From Rhizobium leguminosarum bv. trifolii WSM2297 (GTDB taxonomy: Bacteria; Pseudomonadota; Alphaproteobacteria; Rhizobiales; Rhizobiaceae), in assembly GCF_000271845.1 (NCBI RefSeq), contig NZ_JH719395.1, positions 4,330,046-4,394,045 of the forward strand: 64,000 nucleotides of DNA, given 5' to 3'. The stretch's first letter is position 1, and every line of letters starts with the position of its first letter. Under the pieces are notes generated by a model. That model saw only the letters and a list, made by a program, of their open reading frames with translations. It was not told the origin of the DNA and made no database searches. A program made the translations under genes and the position numbers. Below, in pieces: positions 28,968-38,364 of the stretch.

Positions 28968-29386
28968 ACGTCACGATCTACCACAATCCGGACTGCGGGA
29001 CGTCGCGCAATACGCTGGCAATGATCCGAAATGCCGGCATCGAGCCGACCGTCATCGAATACCTCACCTCGCCGCCATCGCACGACGAACTTGCAAAAAT
29101 GATCGCCGATGCCGGCCTGACGGTTCGCGAGGCGATCCGGGAAAAGGGCACACCCTACGCGGAACTCGGCCTCGATAATCCGAAACTCACCGACGATCAG
29201 TTGCTCGACGCTATGATGAGGGACCCGATCCTGATCAATCGCCCCTTCGTCATCACGCCGCTTGGAACCCGTCTGGCGCGGCCGTCGGAAGCGGTTCTCG
29301 ACATCCTGCCGGACAGCCACAAGGGACCCTTCACCAAGGAGGACGGCGAGAAGGTGCTCGACGAGCACGGGCAGCGCCTTGTCTGA
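28964..29386 (+). CDS. arsC: Arsenate reductase ArsC (glutaredoxin type)
   Basis: I start at ATG 28964, overlapping aqpS. The 140-residue protein has the active-site motif HNPDCGTSRNTL with the catalytic Cys at about residue 12 and the arginines of INRPFVITPLGTRLARP that hold the oxyanion. It reduces arsenate to arsenite using glutathione and glutaredoxin. It is the last gene of arsR-aqpS-arsC. Confidence 0.95.
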   Translation: MNVTIYHNPDCGTSRNTLAMIRNAGIEPTVIEYLTSPPSHDELAKMIADAGLTVREAIREKGTPYAELGLDNPKLTDDQLLDAMMRDPILINRPFVITPLGTRLARPSEAVLDILPDSHKGPFTKEDGEKVLDEHGQRLV

Positions 29387-29396
29387 CGGGCCAGCG

Positions 29397-29435
29397 ACAG
29401 CGCTGCGCGTCTGACGGACGCGCAAGCAGCGCTGT
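29397..29435. terminator. Long hairpin between convergent arsC and edd
   Basis: ACAGCGCTGC (29397-29406) pairs with GCAGCGCTGT (29426-29435) and an inner GCGTC/GACGC stem continues it, with a short bulge. It lies between the two stops and could end transcription from both sides. No T tract is present. Confidence 0.6.
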
Positions 29436-29455
29436 AACACCTTTGCCGCCACGCA

Positions 29456-31279
29456 TCAGTGGTGGAAGAGCACGCTCGCACCTTGATCCGAAGCGCCGAC
29501 GGCGCGGCGGAAGGGTGCGAAGAGTTCGCGGCCCATGCCGAATTCATTGTCGGAGAGATCGACGGTCACCGGCTCGCGCTCGGCCAGATCGGCCGCATCG
29601 ACGAGCAGCTCGAGCGTGCCCTTGATCGCATCGAGGCGGATGATGTCGCCGTCGCGGATGCGGGCGATCGGGCCGCCGTCGACCGCTTCCGGCGTGACGT
29701 GGATCGCCGCCGGCACCTTGCCTGAGGCGCCGGACATGCGCCCGTCGGTCAGCAGTGCCACGCGGAAGCCGCGGTCCTGCAGCACACCGAGCGGCGGCGT
29801 CAGCTTGTGCAGTTCCGGCATGCCGTTCGCCTTCGGACCCTGGAAGCGCACGACGGCGATGAAATCGCGGTTGAGCTTGCCTTCCTTGAAAGCGTCCTGC
29901 AGTTCCTGCTGGCTGTGGAAGATGATCGCCGGCGCCTCGATGATGTGACGCTCCGGCTTGACGGCGGAGATCTTGATAACAGCCTTGCCGAGATTGCCGC
30001 GCAGCATCTTCAGCCCGCCATTCGCCTGGAACGGCGTCTCGATGCTGGAGAGAACCTTGGGATCGACGCTTTTCTCAGGCGACGGCTCGCGCAGGACGCC
30101 GCCGTTTTCGCCGAGCCGGGCATCGACCGTATAGGCTTCGAGACCGTGGCCGAAGACGGTGCGAACGTCGTCATGCACCAGCCCATGTTTCAGGAGTTCC
30201 TTGATCAGGAAACCCATGCCGCCGGCTGCCTGGAAATGGTTCACGTCGGCAAGCCCGTTCGGATAGACGCGGGCGAGCAGCGGCACCACTTCCGAAAGCT
30301 CGGCAATGTCCTGCCAGGTGAGCTGGATGCCGGCTGCCCGCGCCATGGCGACGAGGTGGAGCGTATGGTTGGTCGAGCCGCCGGTCGCATGCAGGCCGAC
30401 GACGCCGTTGACGATCGAGCGCTCGTCGATCATCTCGCCGGCCGGCGTGAATTCGTTGCCGAGCGCGGTAATCGCCAGCGCCCGCTTGGCGGCTTCGCGC
30501 GTCAGCGCTTCGCGCAGCGGCGTGCCGGGATTGATGAAGGAGGAGCCGGGCATATGGAAGCCCATGATCTCCATCAGCATCTGGTTGGAATTGGCGGTGC
30601 CGTAGAAGGTACAGGTGCCGGGGCCGTGATAGGATTTAGATTCCGCCTCCAAAAGTTCGGCGCGCCCGACCTTGCCCTCGGCAAAGAGCTGGCGCACGCG
30701 CGACTTCTCGTCGTTCGGCAGGCCGGTCGTCATCGGACCGGCCGGAACGAAAATCGAAGGCAGGTGCCCGAAGGACAGTGCCGCGATCACCAGGCCAGGC
30801 ACGATCTTGTCGCAGACGCCGAGGAAGAGGGCGGCATCGAACATATTGTGCGACAGGCCGACGCCCGCCGACATGGCGATCAGGTCGCGAGAGAACAGCG
30901 AAAGCTCCATGCCCGGCTGCCCTTGCGTGACGCCGTCGCACATCGCCGGCACGCCGCCTGCCACCTGCGCCACGCCGCCTGCCTGGGCCGCCGCCTCGCG
31001 GATGATCGCCGGATAGGTCTCGAACGGCTGGTGGGCCGAGAGCATGTCATTATAGGCGGTGATGATGCCGAGATTGGGGATGCGGTCGCCGGCGAGCGCA
31101 TCCTTATCGGCGGGGGAACAGACCGCAAAGCCGTGGGCAAGGTTGGCGCAGCCGAGCACCGAACGCGCTACACCTTTGGATGCGGCGGCGCGCAGTCGCT
31201 CCAGATAGCGCTCGCGGGTTGGCTTCGAGCGTTCGACAATGCGATCGGTGATCGCAGAAATGCGTGCGTGAGCGGACAT
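29456..31279 (-). CDS. edd: 6-phosphogluconate dehydratase
   Basis: I start at ATG 31279 ([17 protein letters not shown]) with gcaggga upstream, giving 607 residues, the usual Edd length. The enzyme converts 6-phosphogluconate to KDPG in the Entner-Doudoroff pathway. Conserved blocks include [40 protein letters not shown] and [20 protein letters not shown], with cysteines for the iron-sulfur cluster. It is the third gene of zwf-pgl-edd, 77 nt after pgl. The aldolase gene eda is not in the window. Confidence 0.96.
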   Translation of the reverse strand: MSAHARISAITDRIVERSKPTRERYLERLRAAASKGVARSVLGCANLAHGFAVCSPADKDALAGDRIPNLGIITAYNDMLSAHQPFETYPAIIREAAAQAGGVAQVAGGVPAMCDGVTQGQPGMELSLFSRDLIAMSAGVGLSHNMFDAALFLGVCDKIVPGLVIAALSFGHLPSIFVPAGPMTTGLPNDEKSRVRQLFAEGKVGRAELLEAESKSYHGPGTCTFYGTANSNQMLMEIMGFHMPGSSFINPGTPLREALTREAAKRALAITALGNEFTPAGEMIDERSIVNGVVGLHATGGSTNHTLHLVAMARAAGIQLTWQDIAELSEVVPLLARVYPNGLADVNHFQAAGGMGFLIKELLKHGLVHDDVRTVFGHGLEAYTVDARLGENGGVLREPSPEKSVDPKVLSSIETPFQANGGLKMLRGNLGKAVIKISAVKPERHIIEAPAIIFHSQQELQDAFKEGKLNRDFIAVVRFQGPKANGMPELHKLTPPLGVLQDRGFRVALLTDGRMSGASGKVPAAIHVTPEAVDGGPIARIRDGDIIRLDAIKGTLELLVDAADLAEREPVTVDLSDNEFGMGRELFAPFRRAVGASDQGASVLFHH

Positions 31280-31356
31280 GGAAAATCCCTGCCTTGTTCG
31301 TTGTATCATCTGTTTCGGCGGCTTTGGCCTGATATTCGATCCGGATTGACGGCCGA

Positions 31357-32055
31357 TCAGGGAGCCCAGTAGATCTCGACCGGGGAAGTGGCCCGGCGCA
31401 GAATGGCGCGGATCGGCATGTCTGCCTCTTCACCTTTGCCTTCTGCCTTGGCGAGAACGTCTTTTTTGCCTTCGCCCTCGATATGGAGAACCAGGAGTGC
31501 GGCATCCTCAAGACTGGAGAAGGTGAAGGTCAGGCGCGGCTCGCCGGCCCCTTCCGCTTTCATGGTGATAATGCCGCGTGGCGTCGATGGATCGAGCGCC
31601 TTGGCCAGATTGCTGCCGCCGGGAAAGAACGAGGCCGTGTGGCCGTCGCCGCCCATGCCGAGAATGACGACGTCGAAGGGGATGCCGATTTCGGCGCTCT
31701 TTTCAGTCGCAAGCCGTGCAGCTTCTTCTACGGAGGCGGCGGGCTGGTAAAGCGGCACGAAACGCGCCGACTTCGCCTTGTTCTGCAAGAGATTGGCATC
31801 GACCAGCATATGGTTCGAGCGCGCATTGTCAGCCGGCACGAAACGTTCGTCGACAAGCGTGATCGTCACCTTGTCCCAGGCGATGTCGCGGGTCGACAGT
31901 GCCTGGAAGAAGGCCTTCGGGGTCGAGCCGCCGGAAACGGCGATGGACGCCGTTCCGCGGGCTGATATCGCCGCCGAAAGCGTATCGGCGACCTTGTCGG
32001 CGAGGGTCTCGGCGAGATCTGCAGGGCTGGCGAAGGAATGCAGGGTCGATGCCAT
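31357..32055 (-). CDS. pgl: 6-phosphogluconolactonase
   Basis: I start at ATG 32055 ([15 protein letters not shown]), giving 232 residues; an upstream ATG at 32097 lies inside zwf. Motifs are [23 protein letters not shown] and [14 protein letters not shown]. It hydrolyses the lactone made by Zwf. It lies 10 nt after zwf, so the two steps are co-expressed. Confidence 0.95.
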   Translation of the reverse strand: MASTLHSFASPADLAETLADKVADTLSAAISARGTASIAVSGGSTPKAFFQALSTRDIAWDKVTITLVDERFVPADNARSNHMLVDANLLQNKAKSARFVPLYQPAASVEEAARLATEKSAEIGIPFDVVILGMGGDGHTASFFPGGSNLAKALDPSTPRGIITMKAEGAGEPRLTFTFSSLEDAALLVLHIEGEGKKDVLAKAEGKGEEADMPIRAILRRATSPVEIYWAP

Positions 32056-32065
32056 CGGTTCCGTC

Positions 32066-33541
32066 CTAGATATCGTCATGCCAGGTGCGACCGTCACGCT
32101 CGATCAGCGCGATGGCCTGGCTCGGGCCCCAGGTGCCGGCGGTATAACCCTGCACCTGCTGGCCGGTGGTTTCCCAACCCTTGAGGATCGGATCCACCCA
32201 TTTCCATGCGGCTTCGACTTCGTCGCGGCGCATGAACAATGTTTGGTTGGAGCGGATCACGTCCATCAGCAGACGCTCGTAGGCGTCCGGATTGCGGACG
32301 TTGAAGGCCTGGGCGAAGCTCATGTCGAGCGAGACGTTGCGCAGGCGCATGCCGCCCGGGCCTGGATCCTTGATCATCAGCGACTGTTTGACGCCCTCAT
32401 CCGGCTGCAGCCGGATGATCAGCTGGTTGGCAACGATGCGTCCGGCCGCCTGGTCGAAGATCGCATGCGGGATCGGCTTGAAGGTGATGACGATCTCGGA
32501 CATGCGTCCGGTCAGGCGCTTGCCGGTTCTGATGTAGAAGGGAACGCCCGCCCAGCGCCAGTTGTTGATCTCGGCCTTGATGGCGACGAAGGTCTCGGTG
32601 TTCGAGACGCCGCCTTCGAGTTCTTCGAGATAGCCCTTGACCGGGCCGCTGCCTGATGCGCCGGCGCGATACTGGCCGCGGACCGTCGCCTGCTCGACAT
32701 TGGAGGCATTGAGCGGCTTCAGTGCGCGCAGCACCTTCAGCTTCTCGTCGCGGACGGCTTCCGAATCCATCGACGAGGGCACTTCCATCGCCGTCAGGCA
32801 GAGCAGCTGCAGAATGTGGTTCTGCACCATGTCGCGCAATGCGCCCGCGGTGTCGTAATAGCCGGCACGGCCTTCGAGGCCGACCGCTTCGGCCACGGTG
32901 ATCTGCACGTGGTCGATATAGTTGGCGTTCCACAGCGGCTCATAGAGCGCGTTGGCAAAGCGCAGCGCCATCAGGTTCTGCACCGTCTCCTTGCCGAGAT
33001 AGTGGTCGATGCGGAAGATCTGTTCTTCCTTGAAGGCGCGGCCGATCGTGTCGTTGAGCTGCAGCGCCGAGGCGAGGTCGCGGCCGATCGGCTTTTCGAC
33101 GACGATGCGGGTCGACTTGGTGATCAGCTTGTGGTCGTGGATCTTCTGCGAAATATCGCCGAAGATGCCGGGCGCGACGGCGAGATAGAAGGCGCGCACG
33201 CGCTCCTTGCCTTCGTCGAGCAGCTTCTTCAATTGGTCCCAGCCGGTATCCGTGCGGGCATCGACCGAGACGTAGTAGAGACGAGCGCAGAACTTCTCTA
33301 CTTCTGCTTCGTCATATTCGCCCTTCTTCAGGTGCTCGTTCAACGCATCCTTGGCGAATTTGCGATATTCCTCGTGCGAAAGCGGGCTGCGCGAAGCGCC
33401 GATCACCCGGGTCGGTTCGGAGAACTGGCCCTCGATCTGGCGATGGTACAGCGCGGGCAGAAGCTTGCGTTCGGCAAGGTCGCCGCTGCCGCCGAAGACG
33501 ACGTAATCAAAAGGCTCAACGGGAATGATTTGGCTGCTCAT
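32066..33541 (-). CDS. zwf: Glucose-6-phosphate dehydrogenase
   Basis: I start at ATG 33541 ([17 protein letters not shown]), five codons inside the longest frame, giving 491 residues. The NADP loop [17 protein letters not shown] and the active-site [13 protein letters not shown] are intact. It feeds both the Entner-Doudoroff pathway and NADPH supply and heads zwf-pgl-edd. An AT-rich imperfect inverted repeat (33576-33597) lies about 35-55 nt upstream of the start and could be an operator or part of the promoter. Confidence 0.96.
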   Translation of the reverse strand: MSSQIIPVEPFDYVVFGGSGDLAERKLLPALYHRQIEGQFSEPTRVIGASRSPLSHEEYRKFAKDALNEHLKKGEYDEAEVEKFCARLYYVSVDARTDTGWDQLKKLLDEGKERVRAFYLAVAPGIFGDISQKIHDHKLITKSTRIVVEKPIGRDLASALQLNDTIGRAFKEEQIFRIDHYLGKETVQNLMALRFANALYEPLWNANYIDHVQITVAEAVGLEGRAGYYDTAGALRDMVQNHILQLLCLTAMEVPSSMDSEAVRDEKLKVLRALKPLNASNVEQATVRGQYRAGASGSGPVKGYLEELEGGVSNTETFVAIKAEINNWRWAGVPFYIRTGKRLTGRMSEIVITFKPIPHAIFDQAAGRIVANQLIIRLQPDEGVKQSLMIKDPGPGGMRLRNVSLDMSFAQAFNVRNPDAYERLLMDVIRSNQTLFMRRDEVEAAWKWVDPILKGWETTGQQVQGYTAGTWGPSQAIALIERDGRTWHDDI

Positions 33542-33675
33542 GAGCTTATCTCTCAATCAGGCTGGTTGGCGGCTCTTTTAATCTAATCGATTTAAAAAAG
33601 CCAGTGTGCAGTGCAATGAATCTGTCAGGCACCGGTTTTAGAGCGAATTTCTGGAAGAGGAAATCCGCAAACGGA

Positions 33676-34974
33676 CTAAAACTTGTCGCGAAGCGCAAAC
33701 CACGACAAGGCGAGGAAAAGCAACGGCGCCCGCATCCGGGCCCCGCCGGGAAAGGCGGGAATATCGAGCGACGCGAAGAGATCGAGATCGCCGGATTTTC
33801 CAAGCACCGTTTCCGCATAGAGCTTGCCACAGTAGTTTGACAGCATGACGCCATGGCCGGAATAACCGCCGATCGAGATGACGCCGGGCATGACTTCGCG
33901 CACGAAGGGCTGGCGCGGCATGGTGATGCCGACGCTGCCGCCCCAGGCATGGGTGATGTCGATATCCTTGAGTGCCGGGTAGATCTCGGCGATCTGCCGG
34001 CGGATGTGCTCGGAAATGTCCTTCGGATTGTCCGACGTATAGGCCTCGCGCCCGCCGAACAACAGGCGGCCGTCGCCGAACTTGCGAAAGTAGCGCACGA
34101 CGAAACGCGAATCGGCGACAGCCTCGCCGCCCGGCAGCACCTCGGGATGCCGGTCGAGCGGCGCGGTGGCGCCGATGAAGGAGCGGATCGGCATGACATG
34201 GCTTGCCGTCACCGGCTCGAGGTTGCCGATATGGCCGTTGCAGGCAATCAGCGCACGGCTTGCGATGATCGTCCCCCTGTCGGTTTCGATCGTCACCTTG
34301 CCGGCGCTTTGGCGGATCGCCTTTGCCTTGGTCATCTCGAAGATATCCGCCCCGGCGTTGGCGGCGACCCGTGCCAGGCCGATGAGCAGTTTCAGCGGAT
34401 GGATATGGCCGGTACCGACATCGCGCACGCCGCAATAAAAACGCTTCGAACCGAGCCGCTCCTGCGTTTCCTTCTCGTCCATGAAGCTGATGTGCGGATA
34501 GCCGTAGCGCTCTGCGGCAATCGCGGCATTTTCATAATAGTCGCGTTTGTAGCTCGCCTTGTGCGCGACGTTGAGCTGGCCCGGCGCATAGTCGATCTCG
34601 ATCTGGTGCTCGCGGGCGAAATCGATGAGATGGCGCTTGGCCGCCTCGGCAAGATCAAACAGCGCCTTCGAGCGTTCGTAACCGATCTTCTCCTCGAGTT
34701 CTTCCGGCCACCATCGCTGGCCGGTGCCGAGTTGGCCGCCATTGCGCCCGGACGCCCCGTCACCGAAGCGACAGGCCTCGATCAGGACCACCGAAACGCC
34801 TGCTTTGGCGAGATTATAGGCGGCCTGCAGGCCGGTATAGCCGCCGCCGATGATGGCGACGTCACATGTCCGCGAGCCGTCGAGGGCGGCATAGGTCGGC
34901 CGCTCCCCGACGGTTGCCTGATACCAGGATAGGCCCGGCGCGATCGGGCTCTGCCACATCTCCTGCGATGCCAT
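33676..34974 (-). CDS. FAD-dependent oxidoreductase, gamma-glutamylputrescine oxidase-like
   Basis: The 432-residue protein of the DAO/PuuB/OrdL family has the dinucleotide motif DVAIIGGGYTGLQAAYNLAK (about 38-57), the block GASGRNGGQLGTGQRWWPEE and the C-terminal GGYSGHGVMLSNYCGKLYAE. Family members oxidise gamma-glutamylated or N-methylated amines. It lies 9 nt after a glutamine-synthetase-like gene, the pairing of PuuA-PuuB, which suggests breakdown of putrescine or a similar amine. The exact substrate is not visible. Confidence 0.85.
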   Translation of the reverse strand: MASQEMWQSPIAPGLSWYQATVGERPTYAALDGSRTCDVAIIGGGYTGLQAAYNLAKAGVSVVLIEACRFGDGASGRNGGQLGTGQRWWPEELEEKIGYERSKALFDLAEAAKRHLIDFAREHQIEIDYAPGQLNVAHKASYKRDYYENAAIAAERYGYPHISFMDEKETQERLGSKRFYCGVRDVGTGHIHPLKLLIGLARVAANAGADIFEMTKAKAIRQSAGKVTIETDRGTIIASRALIACNGHIGNLEPVTASHVMPIRSFIGATAPLDRHPEVLPGGEAVADSRFVVRYFRKFGDGRLLFGGREAYTSDNPKDISEHIRRQIAEIYPALKDIDITHAWGGSVGITMPRQPFVREVMPGVISIGGYSGHGVMLSNYCGKLYAETVLGKSGDLDLFASLDIPAFPGGARMRAPLLFLALSWFALRDKF

Positions 34975-34983
34975 GACGCTCCC

Positions 34984-36420
34984 TCACACGTTGAGCAGAA
35001 GGAATTCCCGCTCCCAGGGGCTGATCACCTGCATGAAGGTCTCGAACTCGCCGCGCTTGACGCCGGCATAAAGGCCGATGAACTGCTTGCCGAAAATCTC
35101 TTCGAAGGCAGGCTCGTCCTCCATCAGCGCCACGGCCTCCAACAGGCCGCGCGGCAGGTCGATCGAGCCCTCATTGGCCGAATCCTCGGTCGGCGCCGTC
35201 GGTTCGATCTCTTTCATGATGCCGAGCAGGCCGGAGGCGAGTGAGGCGGCGAGCGCCAGATAGGGATTGGCGTCCGAGCTCGGCAGCCGGTTTTCGACGC
35301 GCCGCGCCTGCGGATCGGACACCGGAACGCGGAAGGCTGTCGTCCGGTTGTCGTAACCCCAGGCATTGTTGACAGGGCAGGACATATCGGGCTGCAGACG
35401 GCGGTAGGAATTCACATAGGGCGCCAGCATCGCCATCGCGCTTGGCACGTATTTCTGCATGCCGCCGATGAAATGGAAGAATTCCTTCGAGGCCGATCCG
35501 TCGGGATTGGAGAAGACGTTCTTGCCCGTCTCGATATTCACCACCGACTGATGGATATGCATCGCCGAACCCGGCTGACCCTGCATCGGCTTGGCCATGA
35601 AGGTGGCGTAGATGTCATGTTTCAGCGCTGCCTCGCGGATCGTGCGCTTGAACAGGAACACCTGGTCGGCAAGTTCGATCGGATTGCCGTGGCGCAGGTT
35701 GATCTCGAGCTGCGCCGGTCCCTCTTCATGGATCAGCGTATCGATCTCCAGGCCCTGTTTTTCCGAGAAATGGTAGACGTCGTCGATCAGCTCGTCGAAT
35801 TCGTTGATGCCGGCGATCGAATAACCCTGGCCGCCGAGGATCGAGCGGCCCGACCGGCCCTTGGGCGGGTGCAGCGGATAGTCGGGATCGTCATTCTTGG
35901 CGACCAGGTAGAATTCGATCTCGGGCGCCACGATCGGTTTCCAGCCGCGCTCATGATAGAGGCTCAAGATGCGTTTCAGCACGTTGCGCGGCGTATAGGG
36001 CACTTCCCCGCCGTCCGAATCGACGATGTCGCAGATCACCTGCGCCGTCGGGTCGGTTTCCCAGGGCACGACCGAAAGCGTCGAAAGATCGGGCATCAGC
36101 TTCAGGTCGCTGTCGCGCGGCTCATAGCGGAAGCTCTCGGTCTCGTCCGGATATTCGCCCGAGATCGTGTGCCGGTAAATCGCCGAAGGCAACGCAAGCG
36201 AGGTGTTCGAGGTGAATTTCGAGCTCGGCATCATCTTGCCGCGCGGAACGCCGGCAAGGTCCGGCGTGATGCATTCGATGTCTTCGATGCCCCTGTCCCT
36301 CAGCCACCGCGCTGCTTCCTTCCAGTTCGCAACGCCACGCAGAGATCCGGGGTCCGGGGGAGTCTTCTTCGAGGCGGGTACGTTTCTGGCAGGCTTCAGC
36401 GTCGTCTTTTTTGGGGACAT
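34984..36420 (-). CDS. Glutamine-synthetase-like gamma-glutamylamide ligase (PuuA-like)
   Basis: The 478-residue protein has a Lys/Pro-rich N-terminal extension (about 1-28) and then a GlnA-fold core: EIEFYLV, EEGPAQLEINLRHGN, GSAMHIHQS, NRTTAFRVP and RVENRLPSSDANPYLALAA. No adenylylation-type C-terminal Tyr motif is seen, so it is not a standard GlnA. Together with the following oxidoreductase it would glutamylate putrescine or another amine as the first step of catabolism. It is divergent from the BaiN-like gene (107 nt between starts). Confidence 0.85.
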   Translation of the reverse strand: MSPKKTTLKPARNVPASKKTPPDPGSLRGVANWKEAARWLRDRGIEDIECITPDLAGVPRGKMMPSSKFTSNTSLALPSAIYRHTISGEYPDETESFRYEPRDSDLKLMPDLSTLSVVPWETDPTAQVICDIVDSDGGEVPYTPRNVLKRILSLYHERGWKPIVAPEIEFYLVAKNDDPDYPLHPPKGRSGRSILGGQGYSIAGINEFDELIDDVYHFSEKQGLEIDTLIHEEGPAQLEINLRHGNPIELADQVFLFKRTIREAALKHDIYATFMAKPMQGQPGSAMHIHQSVVNIETGKNVFSNPDGSASKEFFHFIGGMQKYVPSAMAMLAPYVNSYRRLQPDMSCPVNNAWGYDNRTTAFRVPVSDPQARRVENRLPSSDANPYLALAASLASGLLGIMKEIEPTAPTEDSANEGSIDLPRGLLEAVALMEDEPAFEEIFGKQFIGLYAGVKRGEFETFMQVISPWEREFLLLNV

Positions 36421-36527
36421 GACACACCGGTTTGGTTGATCGTGGCGCCATCATAACCAGACTTTGCCAATTGGCGAGAGGTTGAGAACGTTGACTTTCG
36501 CCCTTCGATGGAAAAGAAGACGCTGTC

Positions 36528-37727
36528 TTGATCGGGGAAACGGGTTTGCAGCGCAAAAGCGACGTCATCGTCATCGGCGCCGGGGCAGCGGGCATGATGG
36601 CGGCCATCCGCGCGGGAAAACGCGGCCGCTCGGTGGTGATCCTCGACCATGCCAGGGCGCCCGGCGAGAAGATCCGCATATCGGGCGGCGGCCGCTGCAA
36701 TTTCACCAATATCCATGCCGGGCCGAAGAATTTCCTCTCCGACAACCCGCATTTCTGCAAGTCCGCACTTGCCCGTTTCACGCCTGCCGATTTCATCGCC
36801 ATGGTCGACCGCCACGGCATTGCCTGGCATGAAAAGACGCTCGGCCAGCTGTTCTGCGACGACAGCGCCAAAGACGTCATTCGCATGCTGCTGAGTGAGA
36901 TGCGCAGCGCCGGCGTGCAGCTGCATCTCGGCACCGAGATATCAGGTGTCGAAAAGGTGGAAGCGGGCTTCCGCGTCTCGACAGGCGAGGGCGCCTTGGA
37001 AGCATCGTCGCTGATCGTCGCCACAGGCGGCAAGTCGATCCCGAAGATGGGCGCCACCGGCTTTGCCTATCGCCTGGCTGAGCAGTTCGGTCTTCCCGTG
37101 CTCGAGACCCGCCCCGGCCTCGTGCCGCTGACGCTCGATCCCGGCCTGCTCGAGGCGATCGCGCCGCTCGCCGGCATTTCCGCCCCGGCCGAAATCCGCC
37201 ATGGCAAAACCGCTTTCCGCGAAGCGCTGCTGTTTACCCATCGGGGGCTGAGCGGCCCCGCCATCCTGCAGATCTCCTCCTATTGGCGCGAAGGCGACGA
37301 GATCGTCGTGGGAATCGAACCGGATATCGACATTGCAGCACAACTGAAGACGGCAAAGCAGCGAAATGGCCGCCAGTCGCCGCAGACTGCTCTTGGCGAC
37401 CTCCTGCCGAAGCGGCTGGCGCAGTTTCTCGTCGAGCGCGAAAAGATCTCCGGCAATATGGCCGACCTGCCGGACAAGGTGTTGCTGCGGCTTGCCGCGA
37501 GCGCCCAGAGCTTTACGGTCAAACCCTCCGGCTCGGAAGGCTACCGCACCGCCGAAGTGACGCTCGGCGGTATTGATACGGCAGCGCTCGATTCCCGCAG
37601 CATGGAGGCGAAGGCCGTGCCCGGGCTTTATTTCATCGGCGAATGCGTCGACGTCACCGGCTGGCTCGGCGGCTATAATTTCCAATGGGCCTGGGCCTCC
37701 GGATTTGCGGCCGGCGAATGCGTTTAA
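36528..37727 (+). CDS. BaiN/HI0933-family flavoprotein (NAD(P)/FAD-dependent oxidoreductase)
   Basis: The start is uncertain: TTG 36528 or TTG 36546 (LQRKSDVIVIG), the latter with gggg about 8 nt before it. The 399-residue protein has DVIVIGAGAAGMMAAIRAGK, the family motif KIRISGGGRCNFTNI, ATGGKSIPKMGATG and the C-terminal GWLGGYNFQWAWASGFAAG. These are FAD-binding proteins of the HI0933 family, whose physiological reaction is mostly unknown. It stands alone. Confidence 0.88.
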   Translation: MIGETGLQRKSDVIVIGAGAAGMMAAIRAGKRGRSVVILDHARAPGEKIRISGGGRCNFTNIHAGPKNFLSDNPHFCKSALARFTPADFIAMVDRHGIAWHEKTLGQLFCDDSAKDVIRMLLSEMRSAGVQLHLGTEISGVEKVEAGFRVSTGEGALEASSLIVATGGKSIPKMGATGFAYRLAEQFGLPVLETRPGLVPLTLDPGLLEAIAPLAGISAPAEIRHGKTAFREALLFTHRGLSGPAILQISSYWREGDEIVVGIEPDIDIAAQLKTAKQRNGRQSPQTALGDLLPKRLAQFLVEREKISGNMADLPDKVLLRLAASAQSFTVKPSGSEGYRTAEVTLGGIDTAALDSRSMEAKAVPGLYFIGECVDVTGWLGGYNFQWAWASGFAAGECV

Positions 37728-37906
37728 AGCTCTTTGTTTAGCATGTCGCCCGGAAGGCTGCGCGCAAGCAACACCGATTCAAGACTTCTTAATCCAGGTG
37801 CGCCATCCTGTCTCAATTGGTGGTTTGCAAGATCGTTCCTAGATAATGCTTTACCGGCAAGCTGTTTTGTTGGATTGTTGTATCAGACAGAAGTGAGGTT
37901 TCGACC

Positions 37907-38050
37907 ATGAGCGAAAACACACGACGCGCCCGCGCCATCGCAATTGCTGAGGCTAAACCGAATGCCCGGATGGTCGCCCTGCGTTATCTGATGCTTGCAG
38001 CCGGCGCCACCGCCGCCAGCCTCGCACTGCTGCTCTCGCACTTTCTCTGA
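37907..38050 (+). CDS. Small membrane peptide, 47 residues
   Basis: ATG 37907 has gtgagg about 8 nt upstream and opens a 48-codon frame ending with TGA at 38048-38050. The product has a basic N-terminal half (SENTRRARAIAIAEAKPNAR) and a single hydrophobic helix near the end (about residues 24-46, Ala/Leu-rich). No homologue is recognised. Codon use with third-position G/C fits the genome. It lies in a 637-nt gap between two well-defined genes; the 179 nt before it (37728-37906) show nothing else. Confidence 0.55.
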   Translation: MSENTRRARAIAIAEAKPNARMVALRYLMLAAGATAASLALLLSHFL

Positions 38051-38364
38051 TCCTGTCTGCCGGCCTTGAAAGACCAATGCGGCATGTTGCTTGCCGCGCT
38101 GCGGCTCCTCGGCCGGCAATTTGCAACTATTTCACTGCCTTGGCTTAAGCTGCCATCCCCGCTTATCCGAAAATTAATATCTAATCTGACACAATTGCCC
38201 GCGATTATTTGGGCATCTCCAAGTTGTTTGGACATGAACTGGCAATGACTGCCGCCTGGCTTCCGGGTTCCCCAATGTAAATTTAAAAGCAGCTCGATGT
38301 GCACCCGGCCGGCGCCAAAATGGCCGCCTGCGGGAGGAGTGGTGTATGAAAGGCCCGGAACGCC
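38051..38364. other. Gene-free gap before the first chemoreceptor
   Basis: I find no convincing reading frame, repeat or RNA in these 314 nt. The central part (about 38120-38230) is AT-richer than its surroundings and probably carries the chemoreceptor promoter. Confidence 0.5.
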
